Shown here: positions 51,602 to 60,603 of the stretch, in pieces | Position numbering within the stretch: the first letter of the stretch is position 1 | Layout of the letters: each line of letters starts with the position of its first letter | NCBI RefSeq assembly: GCF_031157255.1 | Contig: NZ_JAVIFX010000007.1 | Span: 186,001-250,000, forward strand | Reading direction: 5' to 3' | DNA: 64,000 bases | DNA from: Bradyrhizobium sp. LHD-71 | Lineage (GTDB): Bacteria > Pseudomonadota > Alphaproteobacteria > Rhizobiales > Xanthobacteraceae | Notes under the pieces: model-generated | What the model was told of the DNA's origin: nothing | Databases searched by the model: none | Seen by the model: the letters and a program-made list of their open reading frames with translations, nothing else | Translations under genes and position numbers: made by a program

Positions 51602-53062
51602 ATGAAAACCGTGATCGTCTGCCGTTTGTTCGCGACCGTCGTCGGTCTGTTTCTTGGCTTCGCCGGAATCGATCAATCCCCGACATACCCTGCGCTGTTC
51701 CCGCCCGCATTCGCGGATGACGATGGTGGCTCGGATGGAGGGGGCGGGGGTGCAGGCGGCGGTGGCGCGTCTGGTGGCGGCGGAGGCGACAGCGGTGGCG
51801 GAGGAGCTCTCGTCGGCAGCAATTGGAGCCCCGTCGGAAGAGGCAGGGGTTCGAGACACCTCTTCGCGCCGTTTCGCGGTTTTCGGTTGGTGTTGCCATG
51901 GGATGCAAGACCGCGGCGCACCGCACAACGTGCGCAAGCGCGTGAATACGTCCTGTCCGGAATTGAGGCCGCTCAGGCGCAGACGCTGCGCGACCGGGGA
52001 TTTCGCGTCGTCGCCGAGCGTGTGCTGAGCGGCGGCAGAGGAGCGCTGCTGCGCGTCGCAGCGCCAAGCCGGATGTCAAAACAACGCGCGCTTGCGTCGT
52101 TGCGCGAGATCACGCCGGGACAGGCCGTCGACGAGAACAGTCTATATCTGCAGCGATTTCGAATGCAGGGTAGCCGATCAACGCTACGCAACGCATTCCT
52201 GGACCCGTTAGCAACCGTGGACTGGCGATCGCTGGAAAACTGTGGCGACCTGGGTGCGATCGGGTTGGTGGATACAGGTATCGACACGAACCACGCGGGG
52301 CTCGCGAGCAAGCAACTGGAGGTGATTACGCAGCGCACTCCCGACCGACGGGCGTCGAGCAAGCGCCACGGAACAGCGGTCGCCACACTCCTGCTTGGCG
52401 ACGGCGTCTTTCCAGGGTTGACGCCGAAGGCGCGGATTGTCGCAGTCGATGCATTCCACGCAAAAAATGGGGGAGACCAGATCGACACGTTCGATCTGGT
52501 CTCCGCCATGGACACTTTGGTGGAGCGCGGCGTCGCGGTCATCAACCTCAGCCTGGCGGGACCGGCAAACGAGGTTCTGGACGCCGAGGGGCAGCGCGCA
52601 CGTGCCCGGGGCGTCATCGTGGTCGCAGCCAGCGGCAATGATGGCGCCGCCGTCAAGCCGCGTTATCCTGCGGCTTATCCATGGGCGGTCGCTGCAACCG
52701 CCATTGACAAGAACCTCGTCGTCTACAACCGGGCGGTTCGCGGACCGCATATCCGGCTTGCTGCCCCTGGCGTCGATCTTGCTCTCCGCGACGGTGACGG
52801 TACGCTGCGACAACATACCGGCACCTCGTTCGCCGCGCCGTTTGTCGCCGCACGGATGGCACTGGCGCACTTGGGAAAACAGGTCGTGCCCGCCGCGGCA
52901 GCAGCGCCGCCCACCGATGACGTTGCCTCCCCCCGCGCGGCGGAAGCCAGCATCGCAATGCTCGTCCGGCAGGCGATCGATCTCGGAGAGCCGGGAAAGG
53001 ACACCGTCTATGGCGATGGCCTCGTGCAGTTTGGCTCCGCTTGCCGCTCAGCGACGCAGTGA
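51602..53062 (+). CDS. Secreted subtilisin-like (S8) serine protease with Gly-rich linker
   Basis: A 486-residue exported subtilase. After a signal segment (ATVVGLFLGFAG) there is a Gly/Ser/Asp-rich linker (about 40-72), a pro-like region, and the catalytic domain. The triad is Asp224 (GLVDTGIDTN), His256 (KRHGTAVAT) and Ser409 (HTGTSFAAPF), with oxyanion Asn346 in VAASGNDG. No autotransporter barrel or repeat follows. The gene begins 25 bp after the anti-sigma factor on the same strand, so protease, anti-sigma and sigma likely form one operon. It may cleave an envelope substrate, possibly the anti-sigma factor itself or secreted proteins. Confidence 0.93.
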   Translation: MKTVIVCRLFATVVGLFLGFAGIDQSPTYPALFPPAFADDDGGSDGGGGGAGGGGASGGGGGDSGGGGALVGSNWSPVGRGRGSRHLFAPFRGFRLVLPWDARPRRTAQRAQAREYVLSGIEAAQAQTLRDRGFRVVAERVLSGGRGALLRVAAPSRMSKQRALASLREITPGQAVDENSLYLQRFRMQGSRSTLRNAFLDPLATVDWRSLENCGDLGAIGLVDTGIDTNHAGLASKQLEVITQRTPDRRASSKRHGTAVATLLLGDGVFPGLTPKARIVAVDAFHAKNGGDQIDTFDLVSAMDTLVERGVAVINLSLAGPANEVLDAEGQRARARGVIVVAASGNDGAAVKPRYPAAYPWAVAATAIDKNLVVYNRAVRGPHIRLAAPGVDLALRDGDGTLRQHTGTSFAAPFVAARMALAHLGKQVVPAAAAAPPTDDVASPRAAEASIAMLVRQAIDLGEPGKDTVYGDGLVQFGSACRSATQ

Positions 53063-53095
53063 AGGACTTGCCGCCATTTCCATCTTATCCGCGCC

Positions 53096-53221
53096 TCAGT
53101 TCTGTTCCGGCGCGAGGCCTTCGCGTTCAATGATGTCGGCCCATTTGCCGGTTTCAGTTTTCTCTGCGCGGCTGTAAGCATTCTTGGAAGAGCGGCAGCG
53201 CTCTCCGGTCCATGCAACGAA
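53096..53221 (-). pseudogene. Short remnant resembling a Bug/TctC C-terminus
   Basis: Reading the minus strand gives SSKNAYSRAEKTETGKWADI then IEREGLAPEQN and a stop. The pattern E-T-x-KW-x-x-II-x-x-G-L-x-P-E matches the usual C-terminus of TctC/Bug binding proteins (compare ETRKWSELIREASLKGE in this window). An in-frame stop lies upstream at 53222, and no other part of the gene is seen. It is probably the last trace of a deleted gene between the subtilase and phosphopantetheinyl transferase genes. The piece is short, so chance similarity is possible. Confidence 0.35.
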
Positions 53222-53263
53222 TCACACGTTGAATCCGCCGCTCGTTCGGAATAGCCAACGGCC

Positions 53264-54097
53264 ATGAGACAGGCCAGTGACAACGAACCGTGGGGATTTG
53301 CGTCAGCCACTTCGGTACCGGACGGCGGAATCGCCGTCGCCTGGGCCGTCGCCATCAAGCGGGATGCGGCGCAAGGCGAGCCTCATCTGCGATGGCTACC
53401 GCATCCAATCTTTCCCTGCCCGGCTGAAGGACTGGGAGCTGGGGAGGTCGCGATCTGGCTGGCCGCGGTCTCAGGCGGCCAGGACGACAACGCCGGCACT
53501 TCTGAGCCGACTGCGCTTAACCTTGAACGGAGCGCAACGATACTCGATGCGCAGGAACGCGAACGCCTGGCGCGGTTTCGTCATATCGACGATCGGTGCA
53601 GCTACCTGGCCGCACATGCCGGAACACGCTTCATTCTTGCGAGCATCGTCGACCGATCGCCCGACGCATTGCAGTTCCGCCCGTCTCAACATGGCAAGCC
53701 GATGCTTCTCGACAGCCCGATGGAGATCGACTTCAGCCTAAGTCATGCCCGCGGCGTTGTCGCCGTCACAGCCTCTCGCATGGCCGTCGGCGTTGACGTC
53801 GAACCGCTGCGTGACATCACGCATCTCAAATCCATGAGCGAACTGGTCCTGTCCGAAGACGAACAGTCCGTCGTCCGGCAGGTGCCCAAGGCAACGCGGT
53901 CGCAACTGTTCTTGCGCTATTGGACCCTTAAGGAAGCCTTGCTGAAGGCCGCAGCACTCGGATTCAGCATCGCGCCAAATGCGCTGACCGTCGACGCAGG
54001 CCCTGCTCCGACGGTTCTTTCCGTGCCCAGCGAGCTTGGACCCGCCGCTCAATGGCAGCTGTCAGCTGGCGTAACACGCCTCATGCATAGGCAATAA
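53264..54097 (+). CDS. 4'-phosphopantetheinyl transferase (Sfp type)
   Basis: A 277-residue Sfp-type enzyme that attaches the phosphopantetheine arm of CoA to carrier proteins of non-ribosomal peptide or polyketide synthases. The core motifs are present: IDFSLSHARGVVAVTASRMA, VGVDVEPLRDI with the metal-binding Asp and Glu, and FLRYWTLKEALLKAAALGFS. An N-terminal extension of about 80 residues precedes the domain. It converges on, and overlaps by 17 bp, the hydroxylase gene of a hydroxamate siderophore cluster; vicibactin clusters of rhizobia also include such a transferase (VbsP). This implies an NRPS, which lies outside the window. Confidence 0.93.
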   Translation: MRQASDNEPWGFASATSVPDGGIAVAWAVAIKRDAAQGEPHLRWLPHPIFPCPAEGLGAGEVAIWLAAVSGGQDDNAGTSEPTALNLERSATILDAQERERLARFRHIDDRCSYLAAHAGTRFILASIVDRSPDALQFRPSQHGKPMLLDSPMEIDFSLSHARGVVAVTASRMAVGVDVEPLRDITHLKSMSELVLSEDEQSVVRQVPKATRSQLFLRYWTLKEALLKAAALGFSIAPNALTVDAGPAPTVLSVPSELGPAAQWQLSAGVTRLMHRQ

Positions 54098-55385
54098 GCT
54101 CACGTCGTGAAATCGTCAGAAGCAGCGACTCGGCGATTTCCTGCGAACGGATCGCCAGCACCGACAGCAACGTGTCGCTCAGACCGTGCGATGCTTCGGA
54201 ATAACCCTGAAGATAAACATGCGGTCGGAATGTGGGGCTGGTGGCGAGCCGGTAGTTGCGATCCGGCTCGCTGCCCTGAATGTATGTGCGGATCGGCTCC
54301 AGCACGGACAATGGGCGATCCCTGTCATAACCTGTCGCCAGAATCACCGCGTCGTAGGCTCGACGGCGGCTGCCGCCGTCGAACTTGTCGACCGTTTCCA
54401 ATTCGATCCCGTTCGGCGTCGGCACCACACCGGTCACCTCACTTCGCGGATGCAACGCGATGTGCTCCTTTCCGCTGACGCGCTGCTGGTAGAGCAGGCG
54501 ATACAGCTGGTCGAGCAGATCGGAATCGACGACGGCATAGTTGGTATTTCGGAAGTTGCGGACGATCGCTTCCCGGTGCTCTCCAGGCTGCGAAAAAATA
54601 AAATCCGTGTACTCGGGATTGAAAATCTCATTGACGAAGGGACTAGAGTCGGACGGCTTCAGGGCATGGCCGCGAAAGATCAGATCGACGTTCGCGTTGG
54701 GAAAACGACCGCGCAAGTCGACGGTCACCTCCGCCGCGCTCTGCCCTCCCCCAACAACGGCGATATTGATTGCTTTATGATCAGCGCTAATCGTGTCGAC
54801 CGTATCGAGATAGCTGCTCGAGTGAGTCAGCCTCGGATCATCGGCGAGCTTGCCGAAGATCGCAGGAATGTGCGGCGCTCCACCCGCCGCCACGACCAGG
54901 TTCCTTGCCAACCGCACGGTCTCGCCACCACCAGGTGTTCGCGAGCGCACCCGTAGCGACGTGACGAACTGACCGGCCGTCACGGGCTCGATGGCGACGA
55001 TTGTCTCACCATAAGCGGCCAGATCCTTGAACTGTCCTGCCACCCAGCGCAGGTAGTCATTGAATTCCAGCCGGCTTGGATAGAACGTCCGGCAGTTGAT
55101 GAAACCTTCCAGCCGGCCGCGCTTGTGCAGATAGTTCACGAACGTGAACGGACTGGTCGGATCGCGCAACGACACAAGGTCCTTGAGGAAAGAGATCTGC
55201 ATGTCGGCGTCCGGCAAAAGCATGCCGCCATGCCAGATGAAATGCGGGCGCTTTTCGACGAATAGCGCATGGCATTTCAGCCGCGCTCGTCGCGCGCACT
55301 CATCCAGTGCGATCGCCAGTGCGAGGTTGGAAGGGCCAAAGCCCACTCCAATGACATCGTATTCCGTGGCGGGCTGCTGCGACAT
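54081..55385 (-). CDS. L-ornithine/L-lysine N-monooxygenase (SidA/IucD/PvdA family)
   Basis: A 434-residue FAD- and NADPH-dependent N-hydroxylase that makes the hydroxylamine precursor of hydroxamate siderophores. The FAD motif is IGVGFGPSNLALAIALDECA; an NADPH motif is VVGGGQSAAEVTVDLRGRFP; LATGYDRD is the C-terminal family signature. Also typical are FVEKRPHFIWHGGMLLPDAD and MQISFLKDLVSLRDPTSPFT. It lies 12 bp after an acyltransferase gene on the same strand, so hydroxylation and acylation are encoded together. Whether it uses ornithine or lysine cannot be told from the sequence by eye. Confidence 0.95.
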   Translation of the reverse strand: MSQQPATEYDVIGVGFGPSNLALAIALDECARRARLKCHALFVEKRPHFIWHGGMLLPDADMQISFLKDLVSLRDPTSPFTFVNYLHKRGRLEGFINCRTFYPSRLEFNDYLRWVAGQFKDLAAYGETIVAIEPVTAGQFVTSLRVRSRTPGGGETVRLARNLVVAAGGAPHIPAIFGKLADDPRLTHSSSYLDTVDTISADHKAINIAVVGGGQSAAEVTVDLRGRFPNANVDLIFRGHALKPSDSSPFVNEIFNPEYTDFIFSQPGEHREAIVRNFRNTNYAVVDSDLLDQLYRLLYQQRVSGKEHIALHPRSEVTGVVPTPNGIELETVDKFDGGSRRRAYDAVILATGYDRDRPLSVLEPIRTYIQGSEPDRNYRLATSPTFRPHVYLQGYSEASHGLSDTLLSVLAIRSQEIAESLLLTISRRELIAYA

Positions 55386-55397
55386 GGCACCCCGACG

Positions 55398-56462
55398 TCA
55401 GGCTGCGATCGGCGTGCTGGTCGCGGCCGGCAGCCAGAGCCGATCGCCAAAGAAGCGTTCGCGCAATAGCATGACCAGAGTTGCGCGCTTGTGTGGAAAG
55501 TCGAAGTTCTTGATTTTCGCGAAGCCAGAGAGCTCAAGATTGCGAAGCTGCTGCAGATGCGCCGCCGCAGGCTCTCCGACAATCCGCTGTGTCCGGCAGT
55601 CGTCCAGGAACATGTAGTGCATCAGCGACGGCAGCCACGCACTGATATAACGGCGCCCGCGATAAGCATCTTCTCCGACGACGACGTGCCAACCGCGATC
55701 ATAATCGTCCGCGTCGTAGAACGGGGCGATGCGGTTCTCCTTTGCCCAATAGACCTCGAAATAGCCGAACGGTGCACCGCCGAAGCAACCGATCAGTGCC
55801 AGCATGTGCGGGTCTTCGTGCAACTTGGACAGATAAGCGCGATGCTTCTCGAGACTGCCTGCTTCGTCCCAAAAGGCGTCGACGCGAGGATCGTTCATCC
55901 AGCGGTGAAATAGCTCGAGATCATCTTCCAAGTTCACCATACGAAACGAAATCGTCTGCGCGAGCCAGGGAATGAACCGTTCGTAAACCAGCCCTTCCGG
56001 CTTGGGTGAACGCTGCGGATGTCGCTTGCCATCCGTCATCACATGAAGCTGGGGCAAAGGCGGCCGTTCCGGATCCGCGAGCCAGTTGTCGCGACGCTGC
56101 ATCGCAATTTCTGGAAGCAGCGTCAGCTCCTCCTCGACCGTCACGGCAAGACCGTGGTTCTTCAGTGCACCGGCAAGATGATCCTTCCCAGCAAGATCAA
56201 GCACGAGCGCCTTCAGCTCCGGACGCCATCCGAACATGGCCTCGACGGCCGCCGACATGGCGCGCACCGCAAGCCGCGGGTCATCGGGCGATTCCAGCAA
56301 CTTGATCTGTGCTTGTCGTTCGCCGAGGCGCATCAACGTCGCGCCCTTCGACACGACGCGCAGTTCCGCGCCGTCTCGAGACACTGTCAAGCCGGCAGCG
56401 CCTGGCCCAATGGGAAACGGGCGAAGTTCACTTTCGCTCGCGGAGCACGAAGCCTGGTCCAT
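55398..56462 (-). CDS. GNAT acyltransferase for hydroxamate siderophore (IucB/RhbD type)
   Basis: A 354-residue acyltransferase. The C-terminal half is the siderophore GNAT domain: LFHRWMNDPRVDAFWDEAGS, HMLALIGCFGGAPFGYFEVY, RGWHVVVGEDAYRGRRYISA and CRTQRIVGEPAAAHLQQLRN. The N-terminal half (about 1-170) is a separate beta/alpha region also found in larger family members. It should acylate the N-hydroxylated ornithine or lysine made by the next gene. A 226-bp gap upstream may hold its promoter; a 12-bp palindrome (TCTAACTTTAGA) lies there, but I do not assign a regulator. Confidence 0.93.
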   Translation of the reverse strand: MDQASCSASESELRPFPIGPGAAGLTVSRDGAELRVVSKGATLMRLGERQAQIKLLESPDDPRLAVRAMSAAVEAMFGWRPELKALVLDLAGKDHLAGALKNHGLAVTVEEELTLLPEIAMQRRDNWLADPERPPLPQLHVMTDGKRHPQRSPKPEGLVYERFIPWLAQTISFRMVNLEDDLELFHRWMNDPRVDAFWDEAGSLEKHRAYLSKLHEDPHMLALIGCFGGAPFGYFEVYWAKENRIAPFYDADDYDRGWHVVVGEDAYRGRRYISAWLPSLMHYMFLDDCRTQRIVGEPAAAHLQQLRNLELSGFAKIKNFDFPHKRATLVMLLRERFFGDRLWLPAATSTPIAA

Positions 56463-56688
56463 CCGGCCCTCGCGTTTTTAAATTGCATGCCGTGCAACAT
56501 CAGCGGCCTTGCCGCGCAGCTGCTCGTTGAGCGTGCGATGTAAAACACTCCGCTTGACGATGACAAGAAAATGCCTGGGTTCTAACTTTAGATTCCTTAC
56601 AAACCTGTAGACTATGTCCGTCGGTCGCATCTGATGCGCCGTGAAGCGCCCATCGCGGATTTCAAACCGTCATGACGCGATCATCTGC

Positions 56689-58395
56689 TCAGATTGAAAC
56701 CGTCCTCGGAACCGGCGAGAATTTTGCTTTTTCTTCTTTGACTGTCACTTCTTCGACAATCTTGCCGCGCCGCAAACGCACCACGCGATCCGCCGTCGAA
56801 AAGTAACGGTCATCGTGTGAAATGGCGACGATCGTCTTGCCCATACGTTTCAAGTCGGGCAGCAGCTCGGTGTAGAAGATGTGCCGGAATGTTGGATCCT
56901 GATCGGCCGCCCATTCATCGAACACGAGGATTGGCCTCTGCTCGAGCCAGGCGTTCATCAGTGCCAACCGTTTTCGCTGACCCGTGGAAAGATCGGTTGT
57001 CGTGAAGGCACCGTTCGCAACCGAAACTTTGTGCGCCACTTCCAATCGTTCGAGATATCGCTCCGCAACATCCGGAACGACCCCGTGCCCCTGCATGAGA
57101 TCCTCGAAGAGATAATAGTCGGAAAAGATGGTCGTGAAGAGCTGCCGAAAGTCGTCTCGCGTGTCGGTTCCGACTTCCATGCCGTCTCGGAACACCTTTC
57201 CCGTTTGCGGCACATAGAGGCCCAACAGCAGCTTGATAAGCGTGGTTTTTCCGCTCCCATTCTCGCCGACGATGAAGACAATGTCGCCGCTGCGAATGCG
57301 CAGATCGATCGGTCCCAGCACGAATGGCTCGCTTCCAGGCACGGACTGGAAGGCATAGGACACATCGCGCAGCTCGATGGAATCGATCGTGTCTGCCGCC
57401 GTCGGCTTGCTGAGTGGCGGCGCAACCAGCAAATCCCGCTCGAGCGTCGAGAACTGCTCGGACAGCTCGGCGATACGGCGCATCGCCACCTGCGCGCGGC
57501 CAAGCGCAGGGAGAATTCCAATGACCTGATCGATCGGCCCTCGCATGAAAAGCAGGACCAGGACGAACCCGCTGGAAACTGATGCCGGACTGTCCGGCCA
57601 CAGAAAGGGGCGCAGCGTCAACGCGACACCGATCACGACGAAGAACAGCATCGTGCCGAACGCCCGCGCGGTCACGAAAAGGTTGATCGACCTGATCTGC
57701 ACCGAGCTGATCCGGTCGACGATGCTCTGGAGCTGGTCAACATACACGCGCTGCCGTCGCTGACGGTTCAGCCGCAATTCTTTCGCGCCTTCGGCGATTG
57801 CCCGATAATGCTTCTGCAGTTCGTCTTCGGAGTCACGGGCAAGATTGAATCCCCGAACCCCTCGCGTTCGCGCATAAGCATGGGCCAGCGAGCCAAGGAC
57901 GACGACCAGTCCCGTAATAAGAAAGAGCGGCCACGACAGCACGGCCAGGTACACCATGCAACCAAGCGCGATAACAAGGGAGACAAAGAACGACGAGAAG
58001 AAGAACGCGAAGTCGCTGATCGTATCAACGTCCTGGGTGAGAACCGGGATCAGGCGATGTGTGCGGTAGCGCTCGAGTTGGTCGATCGGCGCAGCCAGAA
58101 TCTTGGCGGCCAGCGACTTGCGGAGCGCCGCAATGATCCGCTGCCCGACATAGTTGGCGCTCATGTCCGCGCCGATCGAACCGATCAAAATCAAGAGGCA
58201 CAGTCCAGCGAACGCAGCGACCAGCGTCGCGACATCGTGCTGCGTCGCGTAGAGTCCGCGATTGACCACCGCAAGTAAACCCGCGACGCTGGCGCCGCCG
58301 ACCAGGCCAAGAAGGGTGCCACCGAGAACCATCGGCCAGTAGGGCCGCAACAGAAGAAAAACCTGTGCGGTCAGGCCTGTTCGGGGGTTCATCAT
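56689..58395 (-). CDS. Cyclic-peptide/siderophore ABC exporter (PvdE/SyrD-like)
   Basis: About 568 residues: six N-terminal membrane helices and an ATPase domain in one chain, an inner-membrane half-transporter. Walker A: IVGENGSGKTTLIKLLLGL; signature LSTGQRKRLALMNAWLEQ; Walker B: ILVFDEWAADQDPTFRHIFY; H-loop AISHDDRYF. LSTGQRKR and DEWAADQDP are typical of the cyclic-peptide transporter family, such as PvdE, that moves NRPS siderophore precursors to the periplasm. I chose the ATG at 58395; a TTG at 58413 is possible. It is divergent from the ferri-siderophore reductase gene. Confidence 0.94.
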   Translation of the reverse strand: MMNPRTGLTAQVFLLLRPYWPMVLGGTLLGLVGGASVAGLLAVVNRGLYATQHDVATLVAAFAGLCLLILIGSIGADMSANYVGQRIIAALRKSLAAKILAAPIDQLERYRTHRLIPVLTQDVDTISDFAFFFSSFFVSLVIALGCMVYLAVLSWPLFLITGLVVVLGSLAHAYARTRGVRGFNLARDSEDELQKHYRAIAEGAKELRLNRQRRQRVYVDQLQSIVDRISSVQIRSINLFVTARAFGTMLFFVVIGVALTLRPFLWPDSPASVSSGFVLVLLFMRGPIDQVIGILPALGRAQVAMRRIAELSEQFSTLERDLLVAPPLSKPTAADTIDSIELRDVSYAFQSVPGSEPFVLGPIDLRIRSGDIVFIVGENGSGKTTLIKLLLGLYVPQTGKVFRDGMEVGTDTRDDFRQLFTTIFSDYYLFEDLMQGHGVVPDVAERYLERLEVAHKVSVANGAFTTTDLSTGQRKRLALMNAWLEQRPILVFDEWAADQDPTFRHIFYTELLPDLKRMGKTIVAISHDDRYFSTADRVVRLRRGKIVEEVTVKEEKAKFSPVPRTVSI

Positions 58396-58641
58396 GAATT
58401 TCAGTTCGCGCAACTTCAGTTCGGACAGGAGAGCTAGGAACCTACACGGCTCGTCGTCACACGAACAGCATTGCTTGAACGGTACGGGTATTTGATGACG
58501 GCATCGATCCGAGATCCCGCAATCGTTCTTTTTCGATCGATTCTAATTTATGACCGGCAGTGTGTTCAATAAAAGCTCTCGAGCGGACGCTTTGCCCTGA
58601 TACCGGCAAGCGAGTAAAGCTGCGTTCGACTGGAGGACGAT

Positions 58642-59703
58642 TTGGATCCACTGATCTCTGAAACGCGCATCGCGGTGGCTGACGCCACCGGCCTCGCCGC
58701 CCGAATGGTCAATCATCTTGCCGAGCACGATATCACCTTCGAGCAGCAGGACGGGCTCATGGTGGCGAAGCTGCCGTTCGGAACCAGCACGCTGGCCGTC
58801 GAGGCCGAGATGCTCAAGATCCGCGTCGAGGCGCCGGACAAGGGCAAACTCGAAATGCTGCGCTCGGTGGTCGCGTCCCACGTCATCGAGTTCGCCGGCG
58901 AAGAGACCCCGACGATCGTCTGGGAAGGTCATGAATCAAACGGCCATACGCTTGCGAGCTTCCGCGAGGTGCAGTTGAAAGCGTCCCGCGATCTGACCCC
59001 CCATATGCGGCGACTGACATTCGTCGGCGACGACATCGCCCGCTTCGTTAGCGACGACGACCTGCATGTCCGGATGTATTTTCCTCCCGAAGGCCTCGAC
59101 AAGCCGGAGTGGCCCTGGCCGGCCCCCGATGGCCGCATCATGTGGCCGGAACCGGACCGCAGGCCCGTGACACGTTATTATACGATCCGCCGTATCGACG
59201 CGGCTTCCCGCGAGATCGACGTCGATTTCGTGCTCCACGATCACGCTGGCCCCGGCTCCGATTTCGCCCTCAAGGCGAAGGCCGGAGCGATCTGCGGAAT
59301 GGCTGGGCCACTCGGCCGCGGCATCCGCCCGGCACGCTGGTTCATGCTGGCCGGAGACGAAACCGCACTCCCGGCAATCGCTCGCATTCTCGAGAGCTTG
59401 CCGGCAACGGCATCCGGCGAGGTTTTTCTCGAGGTCGCCGATCAACGCGAGGAACTCCCCCTCACGGCGCCCAGCGGTATGTCCATTCGCTGGCTGCACC
59501 GCGGCGACGCCCCGCCCGGCTCGACGCAGCTCCTCGCTGAGGGCGTTCACACAGTGCGATGGCCGGAACACCCGGATATCTTCGCCTGGGTCGCCGCCGA
59601 GGCTCAGGCCGTGCGCGGATTGCGCAAACACTTGCGCGACATGCGCGGCCTGACCCGCGAACAACATCTTGCCGTTGCCTATTGGAGCTTGCGGACATCA
59701 TGA
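58642..59703 (+). CDS. Siderophore-interacting protein (flavin ferri-siderophore reductase) with DUF2218 domain
   Basis: A 353-residue reductase that releases iron from the siderophore. The N-terminal about 95 residues (DATGLAARMVNHLAEHDITF, KIRVEAPDKGKLEMLRSVVA) look like DUF2218. The FAD-binding part follows: SRDLTPHMRRLTFVGDD, RPVTRYYTIRRIDAASREID, VDFVLHDHAGPGSDFA. The NAD-binding half has FMLAGDETALPAIARILESL and FAWVAAEAQAVRGLRKHLRD. The start is TTG with a strong GGAGG site upstream, matching the protein's beginning. It leads an operon with the ATPase gene 53 bp downstream. Confidence 0.93.
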   Translation: MDPLISETRIAVADATGLAARMVNHLAEHDITFEQQDGLMVAKLPFGTSTLAVEAEMLKIRVEAPDKGKLEMLRSVVASHVIEFAGEETPTIVWEGHESNGHTLASFREVQLKASRDLTPHMRRLTFVGDDIARFVSDDDLHVRMYFPPEGLDKPEWPWPAPDGRIMWPEPDRRPVTRYYTIRRIDAASREIDVDFVLHDHAGPGSDFALKAKAGAICGMAGPLGRGIRPARWFMLAGDETALPAIARILESLPATASGEVFLEVADQREELPLTAPSGMSIRWLHRGDAPPGSTQLLAEGVHTVRWPEHPDIFAWVAAEAQAVRGLRKHLRDMRGLTREQHLAVAYWSLRTS

Positions 59704-59756
59704 CCTGTCGATGCCAGACGCATGATTTCTTCGCATAACTTTTCGACTGCCACAGC

Positions 59757-60581
59757 ATGCACGTCTTCCGTCCGGCCGAAACTATCCACGTACCCCGCAA
59801 GACCGCGGCGCCACTGTTCGAACTGGATCGCGTCAGTTTCGCGGTCCCGCAACGCACGCTGCTTGAGCCGCTGACGCTGACCCTGCCTGCGCGAAGCGTG
59901 GTCGGCCTGATTGGCCACAACGGCTCCGGCAAATCCACTCTGCTGAAGCTGCTGGCACGACAGCAGCCGACGTCCTCGGGCACAATCCGCTTCGAAGGAC
60001 GATCCCTGAAAGAGTGGAGCGACCGGGACTACGCGCGCAAAGTAGCTTATCTGCCGCAGCAGACACCACCTGCAACCGGCATGCTCGTCAAGGAGCTCGT
60101 TGCGCTCGGCCGCTATCCCTGGCACGGAGCACTCGGCCGCTTCGGCGAGGCGGATCGCGGCAAGGTCGCCGAGGCCATGAAGCTGACCGACGTCGGGCCG
60201 TTTGCGGAACGTCTGGTCGACACGTTGTCCGGCGGCGAGCGTCAGCGGGTTTGGATCGCCATGCTGATCGCGCAGGATGCCGAGTGCCTGCTGCTCGACG
60301 AGCCAATCTCGGCGCTGGACGTCGCCCATCAGGTCGAAGTGTTGTCGCTGGTGCAAAGTCTCGCCCGCGATCGCAATCTGGGCGTTGTCGTCGTCCTGCA
60401 CGACGTCAACATGGCTGCCCGTTTTTGCGATGAAATCATTGCGCTGCATTCGGGCAAGTTGATCGCTCGCGGCACGCCCGACAAGATCATGACGCCGCAA
60501 GAGCTCGAAACCATTTACGGCATTCCCATGGGCGTGATGCCGTCCCCCGACGGCGATCGCCTCATCAGCTTTGCGCGCTGA
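59757..60581 (+). CDS. fhuC: Ferric-siderophore ABC transporter ATPase (FhuC/FecE-like)
   Basis: A 274-residue ATP-binding subunit for siderophore import. Walker A: GLIGHNGSGKSTLLKLLARQ; RKVAYLPQQTPPATGMLVKE is the family-typical Q-loop region; signature TLSGGERQRVWIAMLIAQ; Walker B: CLLLDEPISALDVAHQ; H-loop VVVLHDVNMAARF. VALGRYPWHG is characteristic of FhuC/FepC-type proteins. It converges on the permease gene, ending 22 bp from it, so the importer is split over two opposing transcription units. Confidence 0.94.
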   Translation: MHVFRPAETIHVPRKTAAPLFELDRVSFAVPQRTLLEPLTLTLPARSVVGLIGHNGSGKSTLLKLLARQQPTSSGTIRFEGRSLKEWSDRDYARKVAYLPQQTPPATGMLVKELVALGRYPWHGALGRFGEADRGKVAEAMKLTDVGPFAERLVDTLSGGERQRVWIAMLIAQDAECLLLDEPISALDVAHQVEVLSLVQSLARDRNLGVVVVLHDVNMAARFCDEIIALHSGKLIARGTPDKIMTPQELETIYGIPMGVMPSPDGDRLISFAR

Positions 60582-60603
60582 GGGGCAAGCGATCGCCTTT
60601 GCG

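Noticed and set aside
56581-56592. Palindrome TCTAACTTTAGA upstream of the acyltransferase as a possible Irr/Fur-type iron box
   Set aside because: The arms are only 5 bp with a 2-nt centre, and the order of half-sites does not match the Irr motif as I recall it.
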